A stretch of 64,000 nt of DNA. Source: Datnioides undecimradiatus. Taxonomy: Eukaryota > Chordata > Actinopteri > Lobotiformes > Datnioididae. This document shows, piece by piece, positions 1 through 11,100 of this stretch (the first letter of the stretch is position 1; every line of letters starts with the position of its first letter). The notes under the pieces were generated by a model. That model was given only the letters and a program-made list of their open reading frames with translations, had not been told where the DNA came from and made no database searches. A program made the position numbers and the translations under genes. The stretch covers positions 1,116,001 through 1,180,000 of the forward strand of contig WARS01000110.1 in the NCBI GenBank assembly GCA_008933995.1, given 5' to 3'.

Positions 1-1215
1 AAGCATCAGATCAGTCCAGCTGTCAGAAAGTCAGCGGGGGGAGGGGTATAAAGCATATTTTCAGAATGCTCTATTCTAAATAAACCTGCAGGGCAAATTA
101 AGTGTGGGAGCAACACATCTCACACTGTCCTAACTCATCACTAGTGTGCAAGTACACAATGAACTAGAAGTATGGTTAAATTACCAATGACATTTTCCAT
201 AACGTCCAAAGGTAGTATAGAACCTGAGTTGAACCTGAGTTATTCTAGGGCTTGGCCTAGAATAACCTGCTTGGATAAGACCACGGGCCTATCTTTGATA
301 TCATCATCAATTACACACCAAGTAGTGGCAGTCTGTACAGATGTGGAGGTAGAACGCTGAATAATGTCTGTTGCCCACAGTGAGCAATGCAGTTCTTGCT
401 TGATGTGGACCGGAGCAATGCCATTCAGGTGAGGGTTTTATGAAATACATGACGTTTTACATGTCATGTCCATGAACGTGAGTCACTGCAGTAAGGAAAG
501 ACTGACTGCATCATTCTGGTAATGATCTGGCTCATGTCTGACATCTGATGTATTTTGGGCTGCATCAAAGCAAAGCAGCACTGGCTCTATTAAAGTATAC
601 CAATGACTTGCTGAGTGAGTGAGTGATATTGGTTTTTGCGTTTTAAGTAGCAACAGACAGTCCTCAAACGCACCCTCGTGATGCTTTTAAGCTTTGCTTC
701 ACTCTTGGTGGCTTCCGCAGAAGGGACAGAGACTTTTTTAAGCTCGCCGCGTGAACTGTTGCAGCATTCTCTGAGGTTCCAGGGAGCGTACAAACAAAAC
801 ATTTTCTAATGAAGCAAGACGTTCACGAGCACCGCCACAAGAGCACCGCTGACCAAACACGGCTGATATTTGTCATTAACTGAAGCATTTAAAAACTCAT
901 TGGACAGCATGTTTTAGATTCTTTACACATATTAATTCAAAAAGCTTCACACAAGTGGTGCAATGGCATCATTTTTAGTGCACGCGTCCTCATGTTATGG
1001 GCATTATGTAGAAAATAACCAGGCTTTACAGCAAGGTGTGGGCAGTCCTTATTAACAGTCCAGCCATAAAAAGCACTAAGCATGTTTTGAGCTAGTCTTG
1101 TTCATCAGTTAAATCTTTGATAACTTCAGTGCACACTCCACTTATTCATCCATTCTTTTTCACAGACTACTTCAGTGTTTGCATCAAACTCTCTGCTCCC
1201 CATCCCACAACTCAC
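1..1215 (-). other. appbp2 intron 3, partial
   Basis: Intronic sequence left of exon 3, whose donor is the GTGAGT complement at 1215-1210. I looked on the minus strand for the next conserved exon (human GFLSDAGWYSDAEK) and did not find it, so it lies beyond the window. No repeat or other gene recognised. Confidence 0.7.
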
Positions 1216-4200
1216 CCAGCACAAAGCCGAACTGGATGGCCTTCTCTTTGACGTGGGCGTCAGACTCTGCGATGTAAGAGCAGCGGCGGCTGAAGGAGTT
1301 TGCCAGAACTGAGGCCACTTTCACACCGTGGTCCATTAGGGCCTGAAAGCAGTGGTGCAAGAGGTGTCTGCAGTGGGGGGAGACACAGGAACAGACGACA
1401 TCAGTGAGAGGCATTACTGGGTATTGATTAATATGTTGTTTGTTACATTTACCCTTACTTAAAAAAAAAAAAGATACCATTGGTACTATCAGCCGTCACA
1501 AACACCTCATGCTAATCGGTGAATGACAAGGCTGAAGACTAGTGCTATTGTACTCTCACTAACTCTAGATGATGACATAATAGAGAAAACATCAATAATG
1601 CACCTTAACCTAGAGGGTGCTATATTGTGCACAGGGTATTGACCAAGCTCTTTAGTTAGTTTAGTTGAAATAGTCTAATTTAATTTAAGCAAGTCCTTTT
1701 CCTACTCTGATGTTTCACCAGCACCAGTGTGCGACATTAAACTTAAAATGGTTGTTTTAAATTAATGGAACTGAGAAGGAGAAGACACTGGGGCTTCTCG
1801 TGTCCCAGCAGAAGGAGAAGAAATAAAAAGCAAACCAAACACGCTGGTCACCGGAGACGATGCCTTAATAGTTTAGAGAAATATAGCTTATTCAGAATGG
1901 CTCGAAACAGTAAACACTGGGAAGTCCAGTTCTGCACAATTCTGCTTCAACTAACAATCATCTTGATTGTTTTGGAGAAATCAGATTTTCATCTCCTCAA
2001 TGAAACATTCTGTGTGTAAAATGTCTAATTACATATGAAAAACGGCAACTGTAATTTCCAAAGTGACTTTGGTTTTTGTCAGTCCAAACTCAAAGACCAC
2101 TTTGATTCGATTTCATTTCACACAAGTCAAGGAAATAAGGACACAATCAAATTCATTTTAGAAGATGGAACCAGGATATGTTTGCCATTGCGTCTCAAGA
2201 GCTATCCGACAGTGATTATTTGATTATTAAAACAGTTGCAAATAGGTGTACCATATACAAGACAAGTATTGTTTCATCATTCAGTAAGAGTGGTAAGGTT
2301 TTGCTATGGTCCATACATGAAAACAATATCAGACCATTTACACTATTTAATATATGCAGCTTTTAGCATACATAGCATAAACTGCTCTGATAACCATCCT
2401 TTTAAAAAGGGACCACAGTTTCCAGTACCGTTTTGTAAGACGACTGATGGTCAGATTAGATGGTGCGAGGTTTCGGGTACAGCTTTGTCCTTTTGTGTTC
2501 TTACCTTTTGTCTGAAGCCCGCAGTACTTTAGCAAACACCTCCAGCTCACAGAACTCTCCTCCCAGCTGGCAGAGCCGGCCCTGCTGGTAAAGCTGAGAG
2601 AGACACAGAGGTGGAGGGATAAAGTGAGCAGACGCTCACTGACAATACAGATGTAAACACATCCATAAGGAGTGTCTGAAGGTAATAACTGTTTGATAAA
2701 TGAGGTGCAACAGCAGACAGAATGTCTCATCTGTACCTACAATGGTAGCGCCTCTGTCCCATTTACTTGTTTCTATTACGAGTGTGTTTCAAGAGATGCT
2801 TTGAAATTGCTGTCTGCTGTTCAGGAGTTGAAACAAAACAAATTTGCTGATGTCTAGCCTGTCATCAAAATGCACTGAGCTGGAAGTTGTTATATTCAGT
2901 GGCTCTCGATGGTGGGGTCTATGGGGGGACACTGCCAGCCTGAACTGTAGTTATTATGTTAGAAATAGATTGTGTGAGAAATAGGGTACTTTGGGCTAAG
3001 CCACAGACAAACTCAATATAAACACATTTTTCTAGTGCTGAAAAAGGCTTTCTAGTGATTTTTTAGCAAAGGGAGACATGCATGTCACAGCATCATGCTG
3101 GAAAAGGGCGAGAATTAGCATATATACCCAGGAGTTGTGCTGCAGACACAATAGTGACTGCTGATTGTAACTGAAGCTGAAAATACCTGTGATTACTGCA
3201 GGGCCATTTGATGCATGCAGATTACACCATTTCACATTGATGACAAAAGGCAAATGTTAGCGGATGAAAGGAACTAAATTAACTTAAGCTCTGTGCTTAA
3301 TGTTGGCAGTAGTTTGAGGGATGGGTGTTGTGACGGCATTGTGATGGTTGGTTTAAGCAGGTCGTAAGCCCTTTTTATCCTTTATGGTTTCTGAAGACAG
3401 CAATTCAAAGTGCGTAGCCCAGTTTTGGACTTAAAATCATGACATTTACATTTACAAAATGTTTTATCTTAAAAAAAAAGAGCCCAGTTCACAACCATGA
3501 TAACACAGACAACAAAACCAATTCTCAGTTTAGCTCAGTCAAGACCAGAATTCCAGATTATTCCTCCTTCTGACACAACGGCTACAGAAGTGGCTTTTGT
3601 TTCACCGTGGACCATGAATCGTATGTCATGCATTTGTTGAATGTCTGATGGCTCACCACTAACACTTTGGACCCAATTCATCTTGTCAATAAAAACAATG
3701 CTTGTCATTATTCTACATACAAACATCTAGTTTCTTAGTCATGGAAAAAAAAGGGTGCTGATGAGCACCTTCCACCACAGTTTTCAGGAACAAATCACTT
3801 GTTCATGCTTTTGTAAGCATGTCATACTTTGGTACAGGACGCAACCATGACTGCATTTGGATATAGGGATACAAATAAATGTAGTTTTTGTATGTTTGGC
3901 TTATATTAATATATATAGGCACACGGAAAGATCAAGGACGCAATCTAAAAACAATTAAATCACATTATTTATCTTATCTGGAATCTTACTGGTTGGTAAT
4001 TATTTAATGTAGCCCAATGTAATTCTGTGTAACTATGTGTGGACAGTTATGGGGCTGCAGCTGTAGCCTCAGTTATTTTAGAAAAGTGACCATCGGTTAA
4101 TTTGTGACAGACTTGTCACACTGAGGGATTAAGTGAATGTGAAACATGACTGAGTCATCACATGAAGCCTCTCTGTATGAAAGGGGTCTCAGCAAAGGTG

Positions 4201-6049
4201 ATTCACTCTTTCGATCTACCTCCAAAACGCATATTCTCAACGTCTCATTTCACTCCAAGTGGAAGCTCTTCATGAACTTCTTCACACTGGTCTAGCTTTT
4301 GTTCCCGGTTATCAGTCTTGAACAAAAACAAACCAAAGAAAAGATACTGAATATTGTGTATCAGGGTCCCCATTATCTGTTGCCTAGGAAACAACTACTC
4401 TTCGTGTGGTAGTAGGGTTCATATATCACAGAAAGAAGAGAGCAGGATGATTTAATTAACACCATTTACAAATCCTGAATGCACAAAATCAGAGGTTCGT
4501 GGTAAATTTTGATAAAGAAATCAGCAAAGTCAACCATTGCTAGCATTTACGACACCATACGAATGCCAGAATTTTATGGACGTGCATTATGAAAAAGTGA
4601 TCATTACTTTTCTGATAACAATATGTCATATTTTTATTTATTCTCGGGAGACCACATCAGTGCTTTGGCAGGGCACGTAACGACTGTCATCACATACTTT
4701 TGATTTTTAGATTTACTTTCCATCCCTGCCTAAGAGATTTTTTTAATTAACAATCAAAAAAGAGCTTCCTTGTTTCTGTGGTTGCTGCAAAACTCCAACG
4801 TTGATGAATAGTACCATGCCAGTGCAGTATAATGGCATGTAGATGGTTTGATGTCACCTAGTTTACTTCAAGTCCAATCGGTCCCACATCACATCACCTC
4901 TATCTCACAAACTCTATTTGACAATGACTGACTTTATGTCAATAAAGTGTCAAGTTAGAAAACTTACTAGAGCCTTCAGGCTAGATACATGTTTAATACA
5001 CTGTGACTTTTCTAACTATATATATTTATAACGATATCTATGGTTTTTCAATATTATGTCACAACATAGCATTTAAGCAACCATGTAAGGAATTTCTGAG
5101 GCAAACGTCTGACTCTACATTGATCATAACATATGCAGAAATCTTAACTGAGCATTGAAAAATTAAAATGTGAAGCCATAAAGGAGTGCATATTGGTGTC
5201 TGGTCAAGGAGGACTCTTTATCCAACCGCAGCAGCCAGTGTACATCATAAATAAGACTTAATTCAGTGAGCTGATCCTTGTATATATGACCTTATATAGG
5301 CAGGAGTAGTCACCCTTGGGTTGTGTGTTACTGCTTATGGCTCAAAAGCAGGACTGTTTTCAACGTGGACTTTAATTGAATGTCATAGGGAACAAAAATA
5401 GTTGTTTTCAAATTTGCAATGTTTTAACATAGGCTACTGCTGTTTACAGTTGGCTGTGTATGACAGCTGACTGCTTAAAAACGCTCATATCTGTTGTAAC
5501 AAGTACGTTTGCCTATACAGGAAAAGGTTACTTGCCTGTATGAGATCAAAATATGTTGTTGACAACAGAAAACCTCCAAAGCAGTTTACATGACAACAAT
5601 GACACAATTCATTTACAGTAACTGATGTAATTAGCTACATGAGCAATTCTGTTCGTGGCTTTTTATTCAACAAGCGTTCATTGTACGTATATCAAAGATC
5701 AGTTACGTTGAATTTTAAGACAGTGTAAGACACTGTAAGTTGACGGTGAGTTAGCTAGAGCCGAAAAGAGCAGTCTTTGGTCTCCAAGACGTATCGTAAC
5801 ATTATCGTAATTTAGCTAACGTTAACGTTAGCAGCAATGTTAGCAGCTGATGACATGAACCCTACAGTCTAGAGACAGCCAGATATAAGCCTCTTGAGTG
5901 TTTAATCTTACCTTATAATAGACATCGAACTGTATATTTTCTGGGAGCGAGCGTATGTCCCTTCTTGATCGGCTGTAATTGTCCACCACAGCCGAGATAG
6001 CGGTGTTGTACAGTGTTTCTGGGATCCATTCGAGCTCCACAGCAGCCAT
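1216..6049 (-). CDS. appbp2: Amyloid protein-binding protein 2, first three coding exons (partial; gene continues past position 1)
   Basis: Coding exons on the minus strand are 6049-5912 (46 codons, starting MAAVELEWIPETLYNTAISA), 2593-2505 and 1367-1216. Each has GT donors and AG acceptors, and phase is kept (exon 2 ends AG, exon 3 supplies A for Arg76). The 126 complete codons follow the human APPBP2 N-terminus nearly residue for residue, including LPENIQFDVYYK, LYQQGRLCQLG and HLLHHCFQALMDHGVKVASV. Differences seen include Asn for Tyr in VLANSFSRR and Phe for Ile in AIQFGFVLG. Human APPBP2 is 585 residues with TPR repeats. It binds the APP basolateral sorting signal, associates with microtubules and acts as substrate receptor of a CUL2 ubiquitin ligase (family knowledge). 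The TPR part and the stop codon lie outside the window. The start is chosen because the human protein begins with the same residues. Confidence 0.96.
1368..2504 (-). other. appbp2 intron 2
   Basis: Intron between exons 2 and 3, with donor GTAAG at 2504-2500 and acceptor CAG at 1370-1368. AT-rich; a short poly-A tract lies near 1460. No gene or mobile element recognised. Confidence 0.8.
2594..5911 (-). other. appbp2 intron 1
   Basis: Intron of 3.3 kb between coding exons 1 and 2, with donor GTAAG at 5911-5907 and acceptor CAG at 2596-2594. AT-rich unique-looking sequence. The only notable item is the palindromic AACGTTAGC motif cluster close to exon 1, listed separately. Confidence 0.8.
5815..5832. 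repeat. 18-bp perfect palindrome (GCTAACGTT / AACGTTAGC)
   Basis: GCTAACGTTAACGTTAGC reads identically on both strands; another GTTAGCAGC follows at 5838. It lies 80 bp inside appbp2 intron 1. Related AACGTTAGC or TTACGTTAGC copies occur near the ppm1d and brip1 starts. Motifs of this type are common around teleost promoters; the function is not known to me. Confidence 0.6.
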
Positions 6050-6360
6050 GTTGTTTTCCCTCTCCAAAAAACCCCAGCAGCTACAGCCCTCCCCAACTCT
6101 CCCTACATTCGCTACCTTACTGCGATTAAAGCACTTCCACCGCGAGTCCTCATATAACATTCACTTCAAGGTGAGGCTACAAATAATGTTACCGTCGCTA
6201 AGTTACCGCTGCAACTCTAAAACCGCTGTTTCATTTCCATTTTTCTCCTTCATCTCCAATTATTCGTCGACCCTACAGCAGTTCCGTGCCCCCGTCCCGA
6301 CGCAAACATTCGCTGGCGCTGACGCAGTGACGTAATTGTGCAGTCGATGCAAAAAAAAAA
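6050..6360 (-). promoter_or_regulatory. appbp2: Presumed appbp2 5' UTR and promoter
   Basis: CpG-richer stretch immediately upstream of the appbp2 ATG. It contains TGACGTAA (6328-6335), a near-consensus CRE/ATF site (TTACGTCA on the gene strand), next to GC-rich sequence. A poly-A tract follows at 6351-6363. The transcription start cannot be placed from sequence alone. Confidence 0.4.
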
Positions 6361-7900
6361 AAAACAAAACGAAGAAATTTCACGTTTTGTTCGCCTAATC
6401 TGGGAATTATGTTAATATTTGTTTATTCTCGTTGATTCTCTCGCAGTTGTTATTAATGTTTCTCTTACATAATAATGTCATGGAGCCACCTAAAACACCA
6501 AAAACCTAGCTGACAGATTAAATGTACATATACAAGGAGGAATCGGACAATACAAAATAAACACACTGTAATTTCTCCTTGGTGACTTCATGAATTTTAC
6601 CCTTGGTTTCCCGAAATCAGGCTTTTATGTTTATGTGACAAGCACTAAGAACTCCTTGACTTATTTTCTGTGAATGCAAATATTCAAATGAAGTCAAATC
6701 AAAACCATTGTTTCACAAATAAAAGGAATGTCCCTTTCCAAATACGCACATTAGGAAAACCAATAATTTAATAGGCCTAAAATTAAAATTTACAATATAA
6801 ATAATATAATAATAACATAATATATACAATTATGATTATAGCCATAAACTGAAAACGTGTACATATGTATAAAGTATGTTGAAGTTAAAAATTATGCTAG
6901 TCTTAGATTTATATTCGTTCTATGATTTTGTCTATTGATTATTAAGTAGAACTCTTAGATGTAACATTATATACATATATACTGTTTTATCAGGCAATTA
7001 TTCTTTTATTTATTATTCAGAGAAAAAAACACAATGAATAAACAGCATTCCTTCAAACCATTTTTTAAGAAATGTCTCAAAGGAATGTCTTGTGTAGTAC
7101 CTACTTATTAAGCTACTGGTATGGGTACACCTGTTCATCAATATTGCTTCTTTCAAATGCAGACTGTACTGTCTGGAGAACCAAAACTGCCAAAATCAAA
7201 AATTACCTTATCAATTAATATACTATTAAATGCAACAAAATGATAGGATTAAAGTGCTGAATGTCAGCTTTAACTCGGGTGTTTGCAAAATTATATACAC
7301 TGGTCCCCAATTTAAAAAATATTAAATGTTTTGGTGACAAATCCTTAACTGTCAATGATGTCAATGATGAAACTGTAAATCACATTTCCCGGTGCTTTCT
7401 GCTTGTTTTGTCTTCATTTGGTAATGTAAAACTCCTTAGTTGCCTTTGTCACACACAGAAACATGATATCTAGTAAAACTGAGAATGCATCAGATCATTG
7501 GACAGAGTTTTGCTTTCAAAGAAAGCAATGCTTCTAAACACACACCCTAATAAAAAAAAGACATTTTTTTCAATCTTTCACTTAACATTCTTCTGATTTT
7601 CTTCTGATAATTCAACATCTATGGCCTTCTCTACAGGCTTGCACTTCTTTGGTTCTCATGCTAAGGGATTACAGACTCAATGCAAATGCTACATCAAGAA
7701 GTAATCCTAAACATCCCTTGTAAAGCTCTACGACGTAATATTAAAGCTGGAAGTTAATGTTTTTCTCTCGTAGTCATTGTTTCATTTCAAACCAAAAGTT
7801 TTAAAGTGCAGAGATAAAACAAGTTAAATGAAACACCGTTTTTCATATTTTATATTGCTGTATACAAACATTCTTATTGATTCCACATCTCCTTCGAAGT
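6361..7900. other. Intergenic, AT-rich
   Basis: About 1.5 kb between the divergent appbp2 and ppm1d promoters. Very AT-rich (for example 6760-7020), with only short spurious ORFs. No transposon, RNA gene or clear regulatory block recognised. Confidence 0.6.
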
Positions 7901-7908
7901 CGCTACAT

Positions 7909-7936
7909 GTGGTTGGTAACCAACCACTAGAGGGCA
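7909..7936. promoter_or_regulatory. Palindrome joined to a CTCF-like motif upstream of ppm1d
   Basis: GTGGTTGGTAACCAACCAC at 7909-7927 has 9-bp perfect arms around one central base. It overlaps CCACTAGAGGGCA at 7924-7936, close to the CTCF core CCACYAGRGGGCR. It is about 190 bp upstream of the ppm1d start codon. Occupancy is inferred only from motif similarity. Confidence 0.4.
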
Positions 7937-7985
7937 AACAGCATACTTGGCGTTGCCACGTTCACGCCTAGAAGAAGACAGATTT

Positions 7986-8011
7986 TGACGTCAACACGTT
8001 GGAGCATGCCT
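7986..8011 (+). promoter_or_regulatory. ppm1d: ppm1d proximal promoter: full CRE and a p53 half-site
   Basis: TGACGTCA at 7986-7993 is a perfect CRE. GAGCATGCCT at 8002-8011 fits the p53 half-site RRRCWWGYYY at every position. Human PPM1D is reported to be induced by p53 through a 5' element and by CREB (established knowledge), so the pair is in the expected place, 115-140 bp before the ATG. Only one clear p53 half-site is seen; a second, adjacent half is poor. Confidence 0.5.
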
Positions 8012-8079
8012 ACTACGCTCGCACATAAACAAAGGCAGGACGCTGCTTTACAAATAACGTTACTCTTCTGTGATTTTAT

Positions 8080-8154
8080 ATGCTAACATCACCGAAAAAT
8101 TGGAGAGTGACTTATTTCCGGGGCCATGGAGAACGCATTATTGATGCGAGTTAG
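8080..8154 (+). other. Upstream ORF overlapping the ppm1d start codon
   Basis: An ATG at 8080 opens a 24-codon frame that ends at TAG 8152-8154, 26 bases past the first base of the ppm1d ATG and in a different frame. If the transcript starts upstream of 8080, ribosomes using this ATG would bypass the main start. The main ATG has a good context (GGGGCCATGG), the upstream one a weak one. Confidence 0.4.
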
Positions 8155-11100
8155 TGTTTTTACCGACCAAGGAGGCAGGAAATACATGGAAGATGTGACC
8201 GAGGTCATAGTAGAGCCCGAGCCGGGAGAAGATGAGCCGACGTCGGACGAGCAGGATGATAGCCTTGGGGGGGACTGCACAGTCCGTTCGCTTCCTAGAG
8301 ACACGCATCCAGACCGGACTGATGAATCCGCGAGGTCCCCTCACGCTTCAATTGTAACATGTGAAACCTTACAAACGGTGGTCGACAATATATCAGTGGA
8401 AACATCTCTACAGGGAAGTCGGAGCCCGCAGCAAGCTCAGCCGAGCACCGCAAGTCGTTCCCGCCGTTCCGTGGCGTTCTTCGCTGTGTTTGACGGACAC
8501 GGGGGTCGCGAGGCTGCGCAGTTTGCACGAGACTATTTGTGGGAGTTCATGAAGAAGCAGCGGGGATTCTGGTCAGACTGCGACCGGGAGGTCTGCTCAG
8601 CTATACGTAAAGGATTTGTTGCCTGCCATCACGCTATGTGGAAAAAGCTCCGTAAGTTTACCAACACGATTCCAAGTTATGACACATCGTCAGGTTACGG
8701 TCATAGCTGTCCGTAGGTACTGCTGTACCCCATGTCTGCTCCTCCACTGACTGAGTTGCATGAACGTCACATCGAATCACTGAACTAGACTGTGGCCTGC
8801 ATACACCCTAAAAGTTTTGACTTACTATGAGCCTTAGCGCATTGCTAGCCAAAATAAAGTCACAATTACCAGAAGCTTCTGTGGACGCAGGGACGTCAAG
8901 TCATGCTCTCTTGACTTTATAGCCATGTAAATTGTAAAAAGCCCATCCTAAATGAATTGGCGTTATTTCAGTTTGCTGTGTCATTTCAAAATGATTTGCG
9001 GGGCTAACAGTTTTGGCAACCAAAGCCATCGCAGCTAGCAGAGTTAGCAGTAACGTTAGCCACCGGCTTCATTCCAAACAAAGCCTGTCACATCTGACAC
9101 AGACTGCCGGTCAACAATTTAGAAGTAATTAATGAAATTATTTTCTGTATTTGTAGTCAGTACGTATTTTATTTGTTGTACTCTACATGTGTAGTCTTTA
9201 ATCTCAATGTAATTTATTTGGCTATTGGCCCTAACAAAATCTATTGAATAGCGAACTAGCCGGTTTGTGTTGCGCAAACAAGCATGTGTCTGCCTGGATA
9301 TGCCTGGGCATGTTAACCGTGTTACTGTTGGCATAAACACACGGTGTCTATGAAGTGCATGACTAACTTATATTTCATCGTATATACCGCAGTTCTTAGG
9401 TTTACAGTTTGACAGGTAAATGCAAAGTATTTTGGGATTGTAATAACACAGTGGAATGGACAAGAAGAAGTTTAAAAGCACTTAATTGCAATATATTGTT
9501 AAATATATGCATTTTCTCTCTTTCATCTTGTCAGCCGAATGGCCAAAGACACTAACAGGCCTTCCCAGCACATCAGGCACCACTGCCAGTGTCGTGGTCA
9601 TCCGGGGAAACCGCATGTATGTGGCTCATGTTGGGGACTCTGCAGTGGTTTTAGGGGTCCAGGATGACCCCACAGTCCCATTTATCAGAGCTGTGGAAGT
9701 CACACAAGACCACAAACCTGAACTACCAAGAGAGAGGGAACGTATTGAAGGTCTAGGAGGGAGGTAAGGTCCAACCCATCTGTCACCCTACCTCTTCATT
9801 CTATTAAAAAATATAGAATATATTCTGATATTGCACACTTAGTGACTTTGAAAAATTGAGTATTTTTGCTGACCAGCTAGTACATATCAAACTGTGTTGT
9901 AACAGACTGATTCTTAACAATCAGCACGGCCACTGCCCACTATCGATGGCAAGGAAGTGATTGTAAACAAGAAGAATGTGTTTTACACAATAGCAAATCA
10001 AAGTGTTATCTGCCTCAAAGGATAGGGTTCTTTATGTCAACTGATGAGATGTTTTGTTAGTGATTGACTCCTGGGAGGCAACAACAACAACAACTTTTTA
10101 TGCTTACATGACAGGGTAAACTCCACACCATTCAAGGAGATTCATAATTAAGTGGTAATGGCACTGCAAAGGAACCTGTATGTGCAGTTATTTAAGTGTT
10201 ACTGCATATCATATCACAATGAAAAACTAAGTATAAGTGCTGCTTTAAAATCGTGTCACGCAAACATTGGGCCTGTTAAGCAACATTAGGCAAAGTGGAC
10301 ATGGCATGGGTATGTGATTTCCACTTTATGTATGGGAGGAAGAATGCAACATGTGATCTTTGACGAAATTACTTTTGTATCGTCTACCACATCAGGGTTT
10401 TCCTTGAATTTTTCTGAGGTTAAGGTGGCGAAGACTGTAGAATGTGCATAACATGCTTGCATGCAGTGTGCACCAAGTGGGGGAAAAAATACTTAATGCT
10501 TACCAACTTGAGGGCAGACAAAGAAGAAGGGACAATGAAGGATAGAAGGTCATAGATACTGATGGAAAAGACATAATAATGAAGGTTAAGAGCTTTCTGA
10601 TTTAGATAGGGGCAGGCGGATCATATGGCCTGAAAGCCAATGGGTGAAAAAGCTAAATTTTGATGAACGTATTAATATAAAACAATCATTCAATCAGTCA
10701 TTTATTTACTGTCCCTAAATGAAACAACTGTGGTTAAGAGTGAAGGCTTGAGTCCACTGGCTGGCAAAACTGGATGAAACTGACTAAGAATATCTGACTG
10801 CATCTTAACTTAAATTAATTCTTGTTTCTTGAAAACTCAAATTTACACTTTATATATCAGTGAATTTCTGCTTTCTATTATATATCTAATGTGTTAAAAA
10901 GTTCAGTTGAAGTTTGATATCCACTCCTATTACCCTCTGATGATTGTATTTAAAATGCATTTAAAATGTTGATTTTAAATGCTTTTACAATTTTTTTTTT
11001 CTGCGTCTTGTATAACATCAGTACGTTGATTACCACAATCTTACAGAAATTGTGAATGTATCATTCCCTCAACTACTAAACATGCGAATATCAAACATAA

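Noticed and set aside
5979-6335. 118-codon plus-strand ORF
   Set aside because: It is largely antisense to appbp2 exon 1 and its 5' UTR; composition follows from the opposite strand and the promoter, with no known homology.
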